Source: SZUA-309 sp965215995 (GTDB lineage: Bacteria > Pseudomonadota > Gammaproteobacteria > Pseudomonadales > Azotimanducaceae). From it: 64,000 nt of DNA. Numbering within the stretch: position 1 is the first letter of the stretch; each line of letters opens with the position of its first letter. The stretch covers positions 2,790,001-2,854,000 of the forward strand of contig OZ244128.1 in assembly GCA_965215995.1 (NCBI GenBank), in the 5' to 3' direction. Shown piece by piece: positions 8,707 through 17,213 of the stretch. The notes under the pieces were generated by a model. It did no database searches. It saw nothing but the letters and a program-made list of their open reading frames with translations, and was not told the DNA's origin. The translations under genes were made by a program, and so were the position numbers.

Positions 8707-9990
8707 TCAGTCGCTCCAGGTGACCCGCCAGATACGTCCTTCGATGGCTTCCGTGATGTAGAGCGCGCCGTCCGGCCCGATCGCGAGTCCGCCGGGACGC
8801 CAGGTGGCGTTGGACGGCCTCTGGAGGTTGTCCGTGCCTTTGAAGCCGGTCATGAAGTCTTCCGGGGGACCGGCAACCGTACCCTCGGAGAACGGCTGGA
8901 ACGTGATCCGGTAGCCATCCTGAGGCAGAGGCGCCCGGTTCCATGAGCCGCGCCAGGCGATGAAGGCACCACCCTGGTAGCGCTCCGGGAAGGCGCTACC
9001 GGTATAAAAGACCAGATCGTTGGGTGCCCAGTGCGCGGGATAGGCGTGTACCGGCGCCTGGAAATTGCCTTCAGCCTCTTTTCTGCCATCGCCACCGTAC
9101 TCCGGAGCCAGGAGGCGCTTACCCGAGGTTGGATCCACGTAGGTGGAAGGCCAGCCGTAGTCCGCACCGGGAACGGCACGGTGGAACTCCTCCGCGGGCA
9201 GCTCGGCGCTTGCTTCGTCGTCATAGTACTCGGGCCAGAGGGTGGAGAGCTGATCCCTGCCGTGCATGGCGAAGAACAGGGCCTGCTCTGCATTGTTCCA
9301 GTCGAGGGCAACTACGTTCCGGGTGCCGGTGACAAAGCGCTCCCCGTCAAGCTGGTCCTGATCCAGTTTGCTGGCGCTGAACTTCCAGATGGCCGCCTGT
9401 CGCTCGAGCTGCGGACAGGGTTCCAGGCCAGGTGAGCCAGGTGAGCGGCGCTTCTTCTGACAGGCGTTGGAAGGCGCGCCTACATTGACATAAAGCTCGC
9501 CACGATCATTGAGTGCGATGGCCTTGGTCGCATGAGACCCCTGCCTGGGAAAACCCTCGACGATGGTCTCCGGCTCGCCTGCCGGCATCAGGTTGTCATC
9601 GAGCAACAGGCGGCTGACGCTGACCGTGTCGGAGAAGTAGAGGAAACCGCCGTGGATCTCCAGTCCGGTGGTGATTGGCAGCTTGCGTCGCTCCAGTTCA
9701 TTGGCGTTACCGTCGCCATCCGTATCCCGCAGTGCGACAAGCTCACCATCGCGCATGGAGACGAAGACGTCACCATTGGCACGCACGGCAATGTGCCGAG
9801 CCCTGGGGCCTACCCCTTCATGGAAGACCTGGGCGCTGAACCCTTCGGGCAAGCTGAGCTCGGCGGCGTAGGCTGTCGTGTGCAGTAGTGCAGTCACCAG
9901 CGCTACTGTCATGGCGGAGCCTGGAGATCGCCAGTTCCGTGTGCGCTCCGGTGGTGCCGTTTGTTTCTTTGTCAGTGTATCGAACGTCAT
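8707..9990 (-). CDS. PQQ-dependent sugar (sorbosone) dehydrogenase-like exported protein
   Basis: A 427-residue predicted periplasmic beta-propeller of the L-sorbosone/glucose dehydrogenase GDH-B family. A signal peptide with a long n-region ends near AYA-AELSLPEGF, and the mature start LPEGFSAQVF is typical of this family. Repeats such as VRANGDVFVSMRDG, LNDRGELYVNVG and IGPDGALYITEA are propeller blades. The ATG at 9990 has an AGAGG site. It shares a minus-strand run with NudC upstream and the methyltransferase downstream. The sugar substrate and the need for PQQ are inferred from the family only; no pqq genes are in the window. Confidence 0.8.
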   Translation of the reverse strand: MTFDTLTKKQTAPPERTRNWRSPGSAMTVALVTALLHTTAYAAELSLPEGFSAQVFHEGVGPRARHIAVRANGDVFVSMRDGELVALRDTDGDGNANELERRKLPITTGLEIHGGFLYFSDTVSVSRLLLDDNLMPAGEPETIVEGFPRQGSHATKAIALNDRGELYVNVGAPSNACQKKRRSPGSPGLEPCPQLERQAAIWKFSASKLDQDQLDGERFVTGTRNVVALDWNNAEQALFFAMHGRDQLSTLWPEYYDDEASAELPAEEFHRAVPGADYGWPSTYVDPTSGKRLLAPEYGGDGRKEAEGNFQAPVHAYPAHWAPNDLVFYTGSAFPERYQGGAFIAWRGSWNRAPLPQDGYRITFQPFSEGTVAGPPEDFMTGFKGTDNLQRPSNATWRPGGLAIGPDGALYITEAIEGRIWRVTWSD

Positions 9991-10052
9991 TTCAGCCTCT
10001 TGCCTTTAACGGTGGTCGTTGCCTGTTCTGTGCCGATTGTTTTGCATGGGAG

Positions 10053-11009
10053 TCAATCCCAACGGACGCTGCCGTCAAGCCAGGCCTTGATCAGATGGTG
10101 TGCGATCGCCAGCGCCCCTGGCACCTTCAATACCTCCGGATCGGGGTTGGCGACACCGGCGAGCACCCGCTCGAATGCGTCCGCCACCTGGGCTCGTTCG
10201 AAAAAGCGCACGTCCGTCATCTCCTCCGCATCCATGTTGATGTCAGTGCTTTCGGCCAGGCCGTGACAACCGATCATGAGCGAAGAAGGGAACGGCCAGG
10301 GCTGTGAGGAATGGTAGCGGACCGGTCCGACCCGAATGCCGGCCTCCTCCATCACTTCACGACGCACGGCCTCCTCGATGGATTCTCCCTGATCGATGAA
10401 CCCGGCGAGTGCCGAGTACATGCCGGTGCGTGCCAGCCGACCGGCCGATTGCCCGAGCAGACAGCGATCGCCATCCAGGATCAGCATGATGGCAACCGGA
10501 TCCGTGCGTGGAAAGTGCTCGGCATTGCAATCACTGCAGCGACGCACGTGACCCCCTTTGGCCTGGCTCGTGCGCTCGCCACAGACGCTGCAGAACTGAT
10601 GGCGCCGATGCCAATCCACCTGTGACCTGGCCTGAGCGAGGACGCCGGAGTCACTCATGGGCAGCCCCATGGCGGCTCGGCGTGCGTCATCGAACTGCCA
10701 GGGCGGTCCCAGATTCAGCTCATGTATGGGGTCGCCGAGCGCGGATACATCCAGGGCAAAGTGCGGTACGCCGTTATCGAGCCCGAGCAGGATGGGTGGC
10801 AGGTCTATCCCCAGGCGAGCGATATCCTGCTGATTCAACCAGCCGAGGCTTGGACCCGCGGGGTCGGCGATGGTCAGAACGTTCAGATTCCAGAGCAGCA
10901 GATAGCGGCTGTCCGGGTGGCTGGCGGCCTGGGCGATGGTTGCCTCGTCGCGACGCATGGCATCCGCCCGGTCCAGAGGGTTGCCGGAGAAGGTGTGCGG
11001 ATAGCTCAT
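10053..11009 (-). CDS. nudC: NADH pyrophosphatase / NAD-capped RNA decapping Nudix hydrolase
   Basis: A 318-residue NudC-type Nudix hydrolase that splits NAD(H) and removes NAD caps from RNA. The zinc ribbon is FCSVCGER followed by RRCSDCNAEHFPR, giving four cysteines. The Nudix box GFIDQGESIEEAVRREVMEE is followed by AGI, a full GX5EX7REVxEExGI match, and the NudC signature SQPWPFPSSLM follows. The frame runs upstream to 11381, but the ATG at 11009 starts the recognisable protein. It lies 37 bases after the SDR gene on the same strand. Confidence 0.95.
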   Translation of the reverse strand: MSYPHTFSGNPLDRADAMRRDEATIAQAASHPDSRYLLLWNLNVLTIADPAGPSLGWLNQQDIARLGIDLPPILLGLDNGVPHFALDVSALGDPIHELNLGPPWQFDDARRAAMGLPMSDSGVLAQARSQVDWHRRHQFCSVCGERTSQAKGGHVRRCSDCNAEHFPRTDPVAIMLILDGDRCLLGQSAGRLARTGMYSALAGFIDQGESIEEAVRREVMEEAGIRVGPVRYHSSQPWPFPSSLMIGCHGLAESTDINMDAEEMTDVRFFERAQVADAFERVLAGVANPDPEVLKVPGALAIAHHLIKAWLDGSVRWD

Positions 11010-11046
11010 TCTGCTGGCCTGTTCGCTGAAATCATCGAACAGGACA

Positions 11047-11931
11047 CTAGAAGATCTCTCCGGCTTCGCGGCGTTTCTGCAGTTCGAGCATGTCCGTGGA
11101 GGCGACCGGCCCGCGGGCGATGATCTGCTGGGTGCGGCCGAGCACGAACTCGTCCCAGGCCAGGTGCGGCAATATGTAGAAGCGGTTCTCCGCGATGGAA
11201 GTGAACACGATCTCTGCGATCTCGGATGGATCTTTGCCCCTGGTGAGCATGTCCTGCATGAGCGTGGCAATCTGTGCGTCCCGCTCGGGCGAGGATGTGC
11301 CTGCCGCCATGTCCTCTGGTCGGTTGCGCTCGGCGCTGTGAATGTTGGTGGACACAAAACCCGGGCAAAGCACGCTGGCATTGATATTGGCGCCCCGATC
11401 GGCGAAGTCGCGCTGCAAACCTTCGGTGAGGGCCAGAACGCCGTGCTTGCTCACGCCGTAAGTGCCGCCGCCAGGCAGGAGCGCGGCCAGCGAAGCGGTG
11501 TTGACGATCTGGCTTGGCTCCCCGTGCTCGAGCATGTGCGGCACGAAGGCACGAATCCCATAGAGCACGCCGTAGAAGTTGACGCCCATGACCCAGTCCC
11601 AGTCCTTCTCCGGGATTTCCCAGACGGGTTTACCGGCGTTGATGGTGCTCGCGACCCCTGCGTTGTTGCAGAGCAGATGCACTTGGCCGAATTCGTCGAT
11701 GGCCCGCTCGGCCAGCGCCCGAACGGATTCCTCGATCATGGTGTTGGCCGACACACCGATGGCGCGCACCTGACGTTGTTCGATGCGCTTCACAGCCTGC
11801 TCGAGCGCGTCTTCCTCGATGTCCGCCAGGACCACGTTCATCCTGGCGGCGGCTGCCTGTTCCGCGAGGGCGAAGCCGATGCCGCTGGCAGCACCGGTGA
11901 CCACGGCCGTTTTTCCTTCGAAGTTCTGCAT
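11047..11931 (-). CDS. Short-chain dehydrogenase/reductase (SDR)
   Basis: A 294-residue classical SDR. It has the cofactor motif TGAASGIG near residue 12, the NNAG motif, the catalytic serine in VNTASLAAL and the catalytic YGVSK pair. D in VLADIEED at the end of strand 2 suggests NAD. The C-terminal tail is longer than in minimal SDRs. The substrate is unknown. The ATG has a GGAGAG site seven bases ahead. It follows the DUF2141 gene by 28 bases and precedes nudC. Confidence 0.9.
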   Translation of the reverse strand: MQNFEGKTAVVTGAASGIGFALAEQAAAARMNVVLADIEEDALEQAVKRIEQRQVRAIGVSANTMIEESVRALAERAIDEFGQVHLLCNNAGVASTINAGKPVWEIPEKDWDWVMGVNFYGVLYGIRAFVPHMLEHGEPSQIVNTASLAALLPGGGTYGVSKHGVLALTEGLQRDFADRGANINASVLCPGFVSTNIHSAERNRPEDMAAGTSSPERDAQIATLMQDMLTRGKDPSEIAEIVFTSIAENRFYILPHLAWDEFVLGRTQQIIARGPVASTDMLELQKRREAGEIF

Positions 11932-11959
11932 CTTGATCTCTCCTGAATGGCCCTCGCAG

Positions 11960-12451
11960 TTAATCGAACAGCTTGCGAACAGGGATATGAATGGTCAGCT
12001 CGGGTTGATCGAGCATGAAGGCCGCGTCGGAGTATCTCGGTGGGCCAAAGCGGACCTTGGCATCGTTCGACGTGCCGAGTGGCTCCTTGGGTATTTTGAA
12101 CATGCCCGTGTCGATCTTATTGTTGCCGTTCTGGTCGTGGTAGACGGAAATGGCGTACTCACCGTACGGCAGATCTTCAAAAAGGATCTCGCTGTGACCA
12201 TCGACTATCGGCACCGAACCTTCGCGAACGGTGTTGGACTCCAGCCAGCCTTCGGGGCCGGACCACATGGCATAGACCAGACTGCCGTCGTCGTTCTTCA
12301 TTCCCGACAGAGTAACCATCAGCACCCCGGTCGAGGGTAGTACATGAGCCCCTTCCGGTTGGTCTGCGCCCACGCTCTCAGCAGAGCAGAGAGTACTGAT
12401 CGTGCACACGGCAATTGCCAGAATCGATGCGTGAAGTCGGAATGCGATCAT
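11960..12451 (-). CDS. DUF2141 exported protein
   Basis: A 163-residue secreted protein. The signal peptide ends at about residue 24 (TLCSAES). The mature part has the DUF2141 pattern: LMVTLSGMKNDDGSLVYAMW, an EDLPYGEYAISVYHDQNGN loop, and KFGPP-like RFGPPRYSDA. The function of this family is unknown. The start at 12451 was chosen because it begins directly with the signal peptide; the frame extends upstream to 12565. It is divergent from nqrA. Confidence 0.8.
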   Translation of the reverse strand: MIAFRLHASILAIAVCTISTLCSAESVGADQPEGAHVLPSTGVLMVTLSGMKNDDGSLVYAMWSGPEGWLESNTVREGSVPIVDGHSEILFEDLPYGEYAISVYHDQNGNNKIDTGMFKIPKEPLGTSNDAKVRFGPPRYSDAAFMLDQPELTIHIPVRKLFD

Positions 12452-12459
12452 GCTTGTTA

Positions 12460-12472
12460 CCCTAGCATAGGG
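12460..12472. promoter_or_regulatory. Small inverted repeat in the DUF2141-nqrA divergent region
   Basis: CCCTA-GCA-TAGGG is a perfect 5-base-arm inverted repeat nine bases ahead of the DUF2141 start and about 90 bases ahead of nqrA. It could be an operator or just part of the DUF2141 ribosome-binding region; there is no further support. Confidence 0.3.
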
Positions 12473-12559
12473 AGCTTTCCGAAGACTCCGGACACACCAC
12501 CGCGATTGCCCGGCCTCCTCGCGCTTGGCATGATCGAAGCGCTTCGGATGGCGGACGAT

Positions 12560-13900
12560 ATGCACTTCAGACTCAGAAAGGGCCTCGACCTACCTATGGC
12601 AGGCCGGCCGGAGGCTCGTCTGGATTCTGCTGCAACCGTGGCCAGCGTCGCCATTGTGGGTGACGACTATGTGGGGCTCGAACCGCGGCTGAAGCTTGCT
12701 GTCGGCGATCGAGTCCGGGCCGGAGACGTGGTCCTCGAGCAGAAGCGGGACCCGCATATCCGCTTGACGGCGCCAGGCAGTGGCGCCGTGACTGCCGTGA
12801 ACCGTGGCGCCAGGCGGGTGCTCAAATCGGTGGTCATCGAGCTCGATGACCCCGACGGTGGCGCCGACTTGCCTTATACCGGCTCATTGGAAGATCCCAG
12901 GCAGGCACTGCTCGAGAGCGGTTTATGGTGTTCGTTTCGAACCAGACCCTACGGTCGGATCCCGGCCTCCGATGCAGCACCGCACTCGGTCTTCGTCACC
13001 GCCATGGATACCCGGCCGCTCGCCGGGGATCCTCAGATCGCCGTCGGTGCGCAGTCGGTTCGCTTTTCCCGGGGGCTCGAAGTGCTGCGCGATCTGACAG
13101 AGGCTCCGGTGTATCTGTGCACCGCGCCCGGGTGGGATGGGCCGAAGGTGGACGGGGTGCGCCACGCCACGTTCGAAGGTCCGCATCCCGCCGGTTTGCC
13201 GAGCACCCATATTCACCATATCGCTCCGGTCGGGCCTGGTCGTGCCGCCTGGCATCTGGGCTGGCAGGACGTCATCGCCATTGGCAGATTGTTCGGCGAC
13301 CGGGTGCTTTCCTTTGAACGGGTGATCGCGCTGGGTGGCGATGCGTTCGCCGAGCCGAGAATGCTGAAAACCCGCCTAGGTGCCGATCTGATTGCGCTCA
13401 CGGCCGATGAGTGGCGGCGAGAGGATCCGTCCGGAACCGACCCGGGACCCAGGTTGCTTTCCGGCTCACCGCTGTGCGGACGGGTGGCAGAGGGCTCCGA
13501 GCGCTGGCTCGGACGCTACCATGATCAGGTTTGCGCACTTCGGCCGCCACTAGAGGGGCGGCGACTCCGCTGGCGCCGCTTGCTGGATGGCCGGTTCAGC
13601 TTTGCCGGTACCTTCGACCGCCGTTCTGGTGCATCCGACCGCCCCTTCAGCACGGATCAGAACGGTCGCGCGACCGCACTGGTGCCCATCGATGCGTTCG
13701 AGAAGCTGATTCCGATGGATGTGCTGACCGAGCCGCTGCTGCGAGCACTCCTGATCGGGGATACGGACCAGGCCCAGGCGCTCGGTTGCCTCGAGTTGGT
13801 GGAGGAGGATCTGGCGCTGTGCTCGTTCATCTGTCCGGGCAAGAACGACTACGGTGCGGTGCTGCGGGTAAATCTCGACCTGATAGAGCTTGAAGGCTGA
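12560..13900 (+). CDS. nqrA: Na+-translocating NADH:quinone reductase subunit A
   Basis: First subunit of the six-subunit sodium pump, on the cytoplasmic side of the complex. The 446-residue length fits the family. The N terminus FRLRKGLDLPMAGRPE corresponds to the usual kGLdlPiaG, and the barrel-sandwich segment VGDRVRAGDVVLEQKRDPHI is typical. The C-terminal FICPGKNDYGAVLR is the NqrA signature near the end. The open frame extends upstream to 12344. ATG 12560 was chosen by comparison with the family, with ATG 12548 as an alternative; neither has a strong ribosome-binding site. The stop overlaps the nqrB start (TGATG). Confidence 0.95.
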   Translation: MHFRLRKGLDLPMAGRPEARLDSAATVASVAIVGDDYVGLEPRLKLAVGDRVRAGDVVLEQKRDPHIRLTAPGSGAVTAVNRGARRVLKSVVIELDDPDGGADLPYTGSLEDPRQALLESGLWCSFRTRPYGRIPASDAAPHSVFVTAMDTRPLAGDPQIAVGAQSVRFSRGLEVLRDLTEAPVYLCTAPGWDGPKVDGVRHATFEGPHPAGLPSTHIHHIAPVGPGRAAWHLGWQDVIAIGRLFGDRVLSFERVIALGGDAFAEPRMLKTRLGADLIALTADEWRREDPSGTDPGPRLLSGSPLCGRVAEGSERWLGRYHDQVCALRPPLEGRRLRWRRLLDGRFSFAGTFDRRSGASDRPFSTDQNGRATALVPIDAFEKLIPMDVLTEPLLRALLIGDTDQAQALGCLELVEEDLALCSFICPGKNDYGAVLRVNLDLIELEG

Positions 13901-15099
13901 TGGCAGCAGGCAGACCCCGGCGAGGTGGCGCCAGGTTGGCCGATTACCTGTCGGCGATCTCCGTGCTGGCCGATCGGTTCGTCTGGTCACGGAGCATGGC
14001 TACCCTGGGGGCGCCGCACGTTCGGGATCGGGTCAACGTGCAGCGGGTGCTCAACAACTTCGTGCTGGCCTCGTTGCCGTGCTGGCTCATTGGTCTGTGG
14101 AATCTCGGTGAGCAGATTCACGTGGCCATGGCGTTCACGGGCACGACCGAGCTGCCCGGTTGGCGGGCTGCAGTACTTGCGGGGCTGGGACTCCCCTATG
14201 ACGGGGCGAACCTGGCCGCTAACTTCCTGCATGGGCTGCTTTACTGGTTACCGATATTCCTTGCGGCGCTGCTGACGGGCGCAGTCTGGGAAGCGGTATT
14301 TGCCGTGATCCGCCAGCGGCCGGTGGATGAAGGGCTGCTTTCCATCGCCTGGCTGTTCGCTTTGATCCTGCCACCTACCGTGCCGCTGTATCAGGTGGTC
14401 ATCTGCATGACCTTCGCCATGGTGGTGGCCAAGGGGATCTACGGAGGGACGGGTCGCTACATCGTCAGCCCGCCGGTGCTTGGTCTGTGCATTCTCACCT
14501 TCTCGTATCCGGAGACGCTGCTTGGGATCGGTGCCTGGATTCCGGTGCCCGGGTACGAGGAGCTCACCACCATTGAGCTGGTGGTGCTGGAAGGGGGCGT
14601 ACGGGCGCTGGAGCTGGTGGACTACGCGTGGTGGGGCCTGTTCATCGGCAATCAGCCGGGCCCCATCGGGGTGATCTCCGCGTTTGGTTGCGTGTTGGGG
14701 GCGGCTTACCTGGTCGTGACTGGGTCCGGGTCTTGGCGGATCATGGCGGGCTCTCTGGTCGGGATGGTGCTGACCGTGGTTTTCCTGAACGCTGTCGGTC
14801 CGGCAGATGACCCGATGTTTGCAACGCCGTGGTGGTGGCACGCGGTCATCGGCGGCTGGGCATTCGGAACGGTTTTTCTCGCTACAGATCCAATGGCGGC
14901 GGCCACCACCCGGCCCGGGCGTTGGGTATTCGGCATCCTGGTCGGTGTGCTGACCGTCGTCGTGCGGCTGACCAATCCGGCGTACTTCGAAGGCGTGGTG
15001 TTCGCCATCCTGCTCGCCAGCATGTTCGCGCCGCTTTGCGACTACTTCGTTGTCGAGCGCAACATCAAGCGTCGGCAGAGCAGGTTGGAGGCGAGCTGA
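13900..15099 (+). CDS. nqrB: Na+-translocating NADH:quinone reductase subunit B
   Basis: A 399-residue integral membrane subunit with about ten hydrophobic segments, related to RnfD. It normally holds a covalently bound FMN on a threonine in a DGxSGAT motif as well as riboflavin. Here the matching stretch, between the transmembrane segments near residues 212-225, reads W-IPV-PGYEELTT: the W, the GY and a threonine line up with the remembered Vibrio motif, but SGAT has become EELT. So either flavin attachment uses an altered motif or it is lost. The start overlaps the nqrA stop by one base and the stop overlaps the nqrC start by one base. Confidence 0.9.
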   Translation: MAAGRPRRGGARLADYLSAISVLADRFVWSRSMATLGAPHVRDRVNVQRVLNNFVLASLPCWLIGLWNLGEQIHVAMAFTGTTELPGWRAAVLAGLGLPYDGANLAANFLHGLLYWLPIFLAALLTGAVWEAVFAVIRQRPVDEGLLSIAWLFALILPPTVPLYQVVICMTFAMVVAKGIYGGTGRYIVSPPVLGLCILTFSYPETLLGIGAWIPVPGYEELTTIELVVLEGGVRALELVDYAWWGLFIGNQPGPIGVISAFGCVLGAAYLVVTGSGSWRIMAGSLVGMVLTVVFLNAVGPADDPMFATPWWWHAVIGGWAFGTVFLATDPMAAATTRPGRWVFGILVGVLTVVVRLTNPAYFEGVVFAILLASMFAPLCDYFVVERNIKRRQSRLEAS

Positions 15100-15916
15100 T
15101 GCGGGAGTCACCGCTCAAGGCCCTGTCCGTGTTGCTTGCCATCGCGCTCGTCTGCTCGGTGCTGGTCAGCGTGTCTACCGTGGTGCTGCGGCCGATCCAG
15201 GAGGCGAACGAACGCATCGAGCGATATCGACAGATCGTCACGTTGTCGGGTCTCGTCGAGCCGGGTGACGCGCTGGACGATGCGCAGGTGGAAGCAGCGA
15301 TAGAGCCAGCTGGACGTGCGGGTGGTTGATCTGGCCAGCGGCGCCTTCGAAGCGCTTGAACCGGATCAGGTGGATTCCCGCCGAGCGGCGAGTGATCCGG
15401 CCGGCTCGGTGGAGATACCGGCTGAGGAAGACGTGGCCAGGATCGGCAGACGAAGCCGTTACGAGGTGGTCTATCTGGTGTTACCGCACGGATGCAGATG
15501 GGCCGAGTGGTCAACTTGCCCGGTTGATACTGCCGGTGCATGGGCAAGGCATGTGGTCCACGCTGTACGGTCTCGTGGCGCTGGAGGCAGATTTCAACAC
15601 CATTGCCGCGGTGACGTTCTACGAGCAGGAGGAAACGGCCGGGCTCGGTGATCAGATCGAAGATCCCGCCTGGCAGTCGCGTTGGGTGGGTCGCCGTCTG
15701 TTTGGTAGCGGCGGTGACTTCCGGTTCCGGGTTGCCAGTGGTCCGGTGGACGATGATTCACCGGCCGCTACCCACCAGGTGGACGGACTGTCCGGAGCGA
15801 CCATCACGGGCAACGCGGTCACTGCTTTGATGTCATTCTGGTTCGGGCCGTACGGCTATGGACCGCTGCTCGCGAAGTTGGCAGCGGGGGAGCATCAGGT
15901 GGCGAGACAGGAGTAG
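15099..15916 (+). pseudogene. nqrC: Na+-translocating NADH:quinone reductase subunit C, broken by two one-base frameshifts
   Basis: The gene is recognisable but in three frames. It begins at the ATG 15099 (one N-terminal membrane helix, then ...AQVEAAIE). It continues one frame later as QLDVRVVDLASGAFE, and then one frame later again as RTDADGPSG...LILPVHGQGMWSTLYG to the stop at 15916. Removing one C from the CC at 15306-15307 and one from the CC at 15484-15485 gives an uninterrupted protein of about 271 residues, the expected length. The FMN-attachment motif DGLSGAT is intact (SGAT at 15791-15802). Both lesions are single-C additions, so sequencing or assembly error is as likely as real decay. 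Confidence 0.85.
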
Positions 15917-15919
15917 CAG

Positions 15920-16597
15920 ATGTCAGTACGAGAGACGCTCATAGATCCGCTGATCAATCGGAATCCGGTCACCCTGCAGGTGCTCGGGATCTGCTCGGCC
16001 CTCGCCATCACGAATTCGCTGGATACAGCGCTCATCATGGGCATATCGCTGACCGCCGTGCTGGTGTTCTCGAACACGGCCATCAGCCTGATCCGGAACC
16101 TCATTCCCAACTCGCTGCGAATCATCATCCAGGTCACCATCATAGCCACCGGTGTGATCGTGGTGGATCAGGTGCTCAAAGCCTATGCGCCGGGCATGGC
16201 GCGCACACTCTCGGTGTTCGTGGGGCTGATCGTCACCAACTGCATTGTGCTCGGCCGTGCGGAAGCCTTCGCGGTGAAGAACACCGTCCCGATGAGCCTG
16301 CTCGATGGCATCGGCAACGGCCTTGGTTACACAGCCGTGCTGGTGGTCGTGGCGAGCATCCGCGAGCTTTTCGGAGCGGGCACTCTGCTCGGATTCGAGA
16401 TTCTTCCGCTGGCAAGCGACGGTGGCTGGTACGTGCCGAATCAGCTCATGCTGTTGCCGCCGAGCGCCTTCTTCATCATCGGCTTCCTGATCTGGGCGAT
16501 ACGGGCCTGGAAACCTGCGCAGGTGGAGGAGAAGGAGTTCAAGGAAGTGCGCGTCCGGCCGTCGGATAAGGTGCTCGCGTCGAGCGTCGCGTCATGA
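15920..16597 (+). CDS. nqrD: Na+-translocating NADH:quinone reductase subunit D
   Basis: A 225-residue six-helix membrane subunit. The opening DPLINRNPVTLQVLGICSAL is strongly diagnostic. C25 (LGICSALA) and C108 (VTNCIVLGRAEAFA) are the two cysteines that, with those of NqrE, ligate the intramembrane iron centre. The C-terminal tail is charged. It starts three bases after the nqrC stop, and its end overlaps nqrE by four bases (ATGA). Confidence 0.95.
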   Translation: MSVRETLIDPLINRNPVTLQVLGICSALAITNSLDTALIMGISLTAVLVFSNTAISLIRNLIPNSLRIIIQVTIIATGVIVVDQVLKAYAPGMARTLSVFVGLIVTNCIVLGRAEAFAVKNTVPMSLLDGIGNGLGYTAVLVVVASIRELFGAGTLLGFEILPLASDGGWYVPNQLMLLPPSAFFIIGFLIWAIRAWKPAQVEEKEFKEVRVRPSDKVLASSVAS

Positions 16598-17202
16598 ACG
16601 AGCTGTTCGACATCTTCTTAAGAGCGTTGCTCATCGAGAATCTGGCGCTGGCCTTCTTTCTCGGCATGTGCACGTTTCTGGCGGTTTCCAAGCAGGTCAA
16701 AACGACCCTGGGCCTCGGTGCCGCCGTGATCGTGGTGGAGACCATCAGCGTGCCACTCAACAACCTGATTTACACCCACCTGCTCAAGGAAGGCGCGCTT
16801 GCCTGGGCCGGACTTGGACATCTGGATTTCAGCTTTCTGGGTCTGATCAGCTATATCGGTGTGATCGCGGCCATGGTGCAGATTCTGGAGATGTTCCTGT
16901 CGCGGTATCTGCCGGCCCTCTACGCGACCCTCGGCATCTTCCTGCCCTTGCTCACGGTCAACTGCGCCATTCTCGGTGCGTCGCTGTTCATGGTGCAGCG
17001 GGACTACAACTTCACGGAGAGCGTGGCTTACGGCTTTGGCGTGGGGGTCGGCTGGGCACTCGCCATCGTTGCCCTGGCGGGGCTTCGGGAAAAAATGCGC
17101 TACTCGGATGTGCCTGATGGCCTCGAGGGTCTCGGCATCACTTTCGTCACGGTGGGGCTGATGTCGCTTGCGTTCATGGGAATCTCGGGCATCGAGCTCT
17201 AG
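16594..17202 (+). CDS. nqrE: Na+-translocating NADH:quinone reductase subunit E
   Basis: A 202-residue membrane subunit, inverted-topology partner of NqrD. LLIENLALAFFLGMC at the N terminus and FLPLLTVNCAILG are family signatures. C26 and C124 are the conserved iron-binding cysteines. The ATG overlaps the nqrD stop by four bases, and nqrF follows after 11 bases. Confidence 0.95.
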   Translation: MNELFDIFLRALLIENLALAFFLGMCTFLAVSKQVKTTLGLGAAVIVVETISVPLNNLIYTHLLKEGALAWAGLGHLDFSFLGLISYIGVIAAMVQILEMFLSRYLPALYATLGIFLPLLTVNCAILGASLFMVQRDYNFTESVAYGFGVGVGWALAIVALAGLREKMRYSDVPDGLEGLGITFVTVGLMSLAFMGISGIEL

Positions 17203-17213
17203 GGGACCTGTCG

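Noticed and set aside
14120..14150. FTGTT stretch in NqrB, similar to a flavin-attachment motif
   Set aside because: It lies in the N-terminal part near the second helix, not in the known flavin site, and lacks the Gly-Ala-Thr order.
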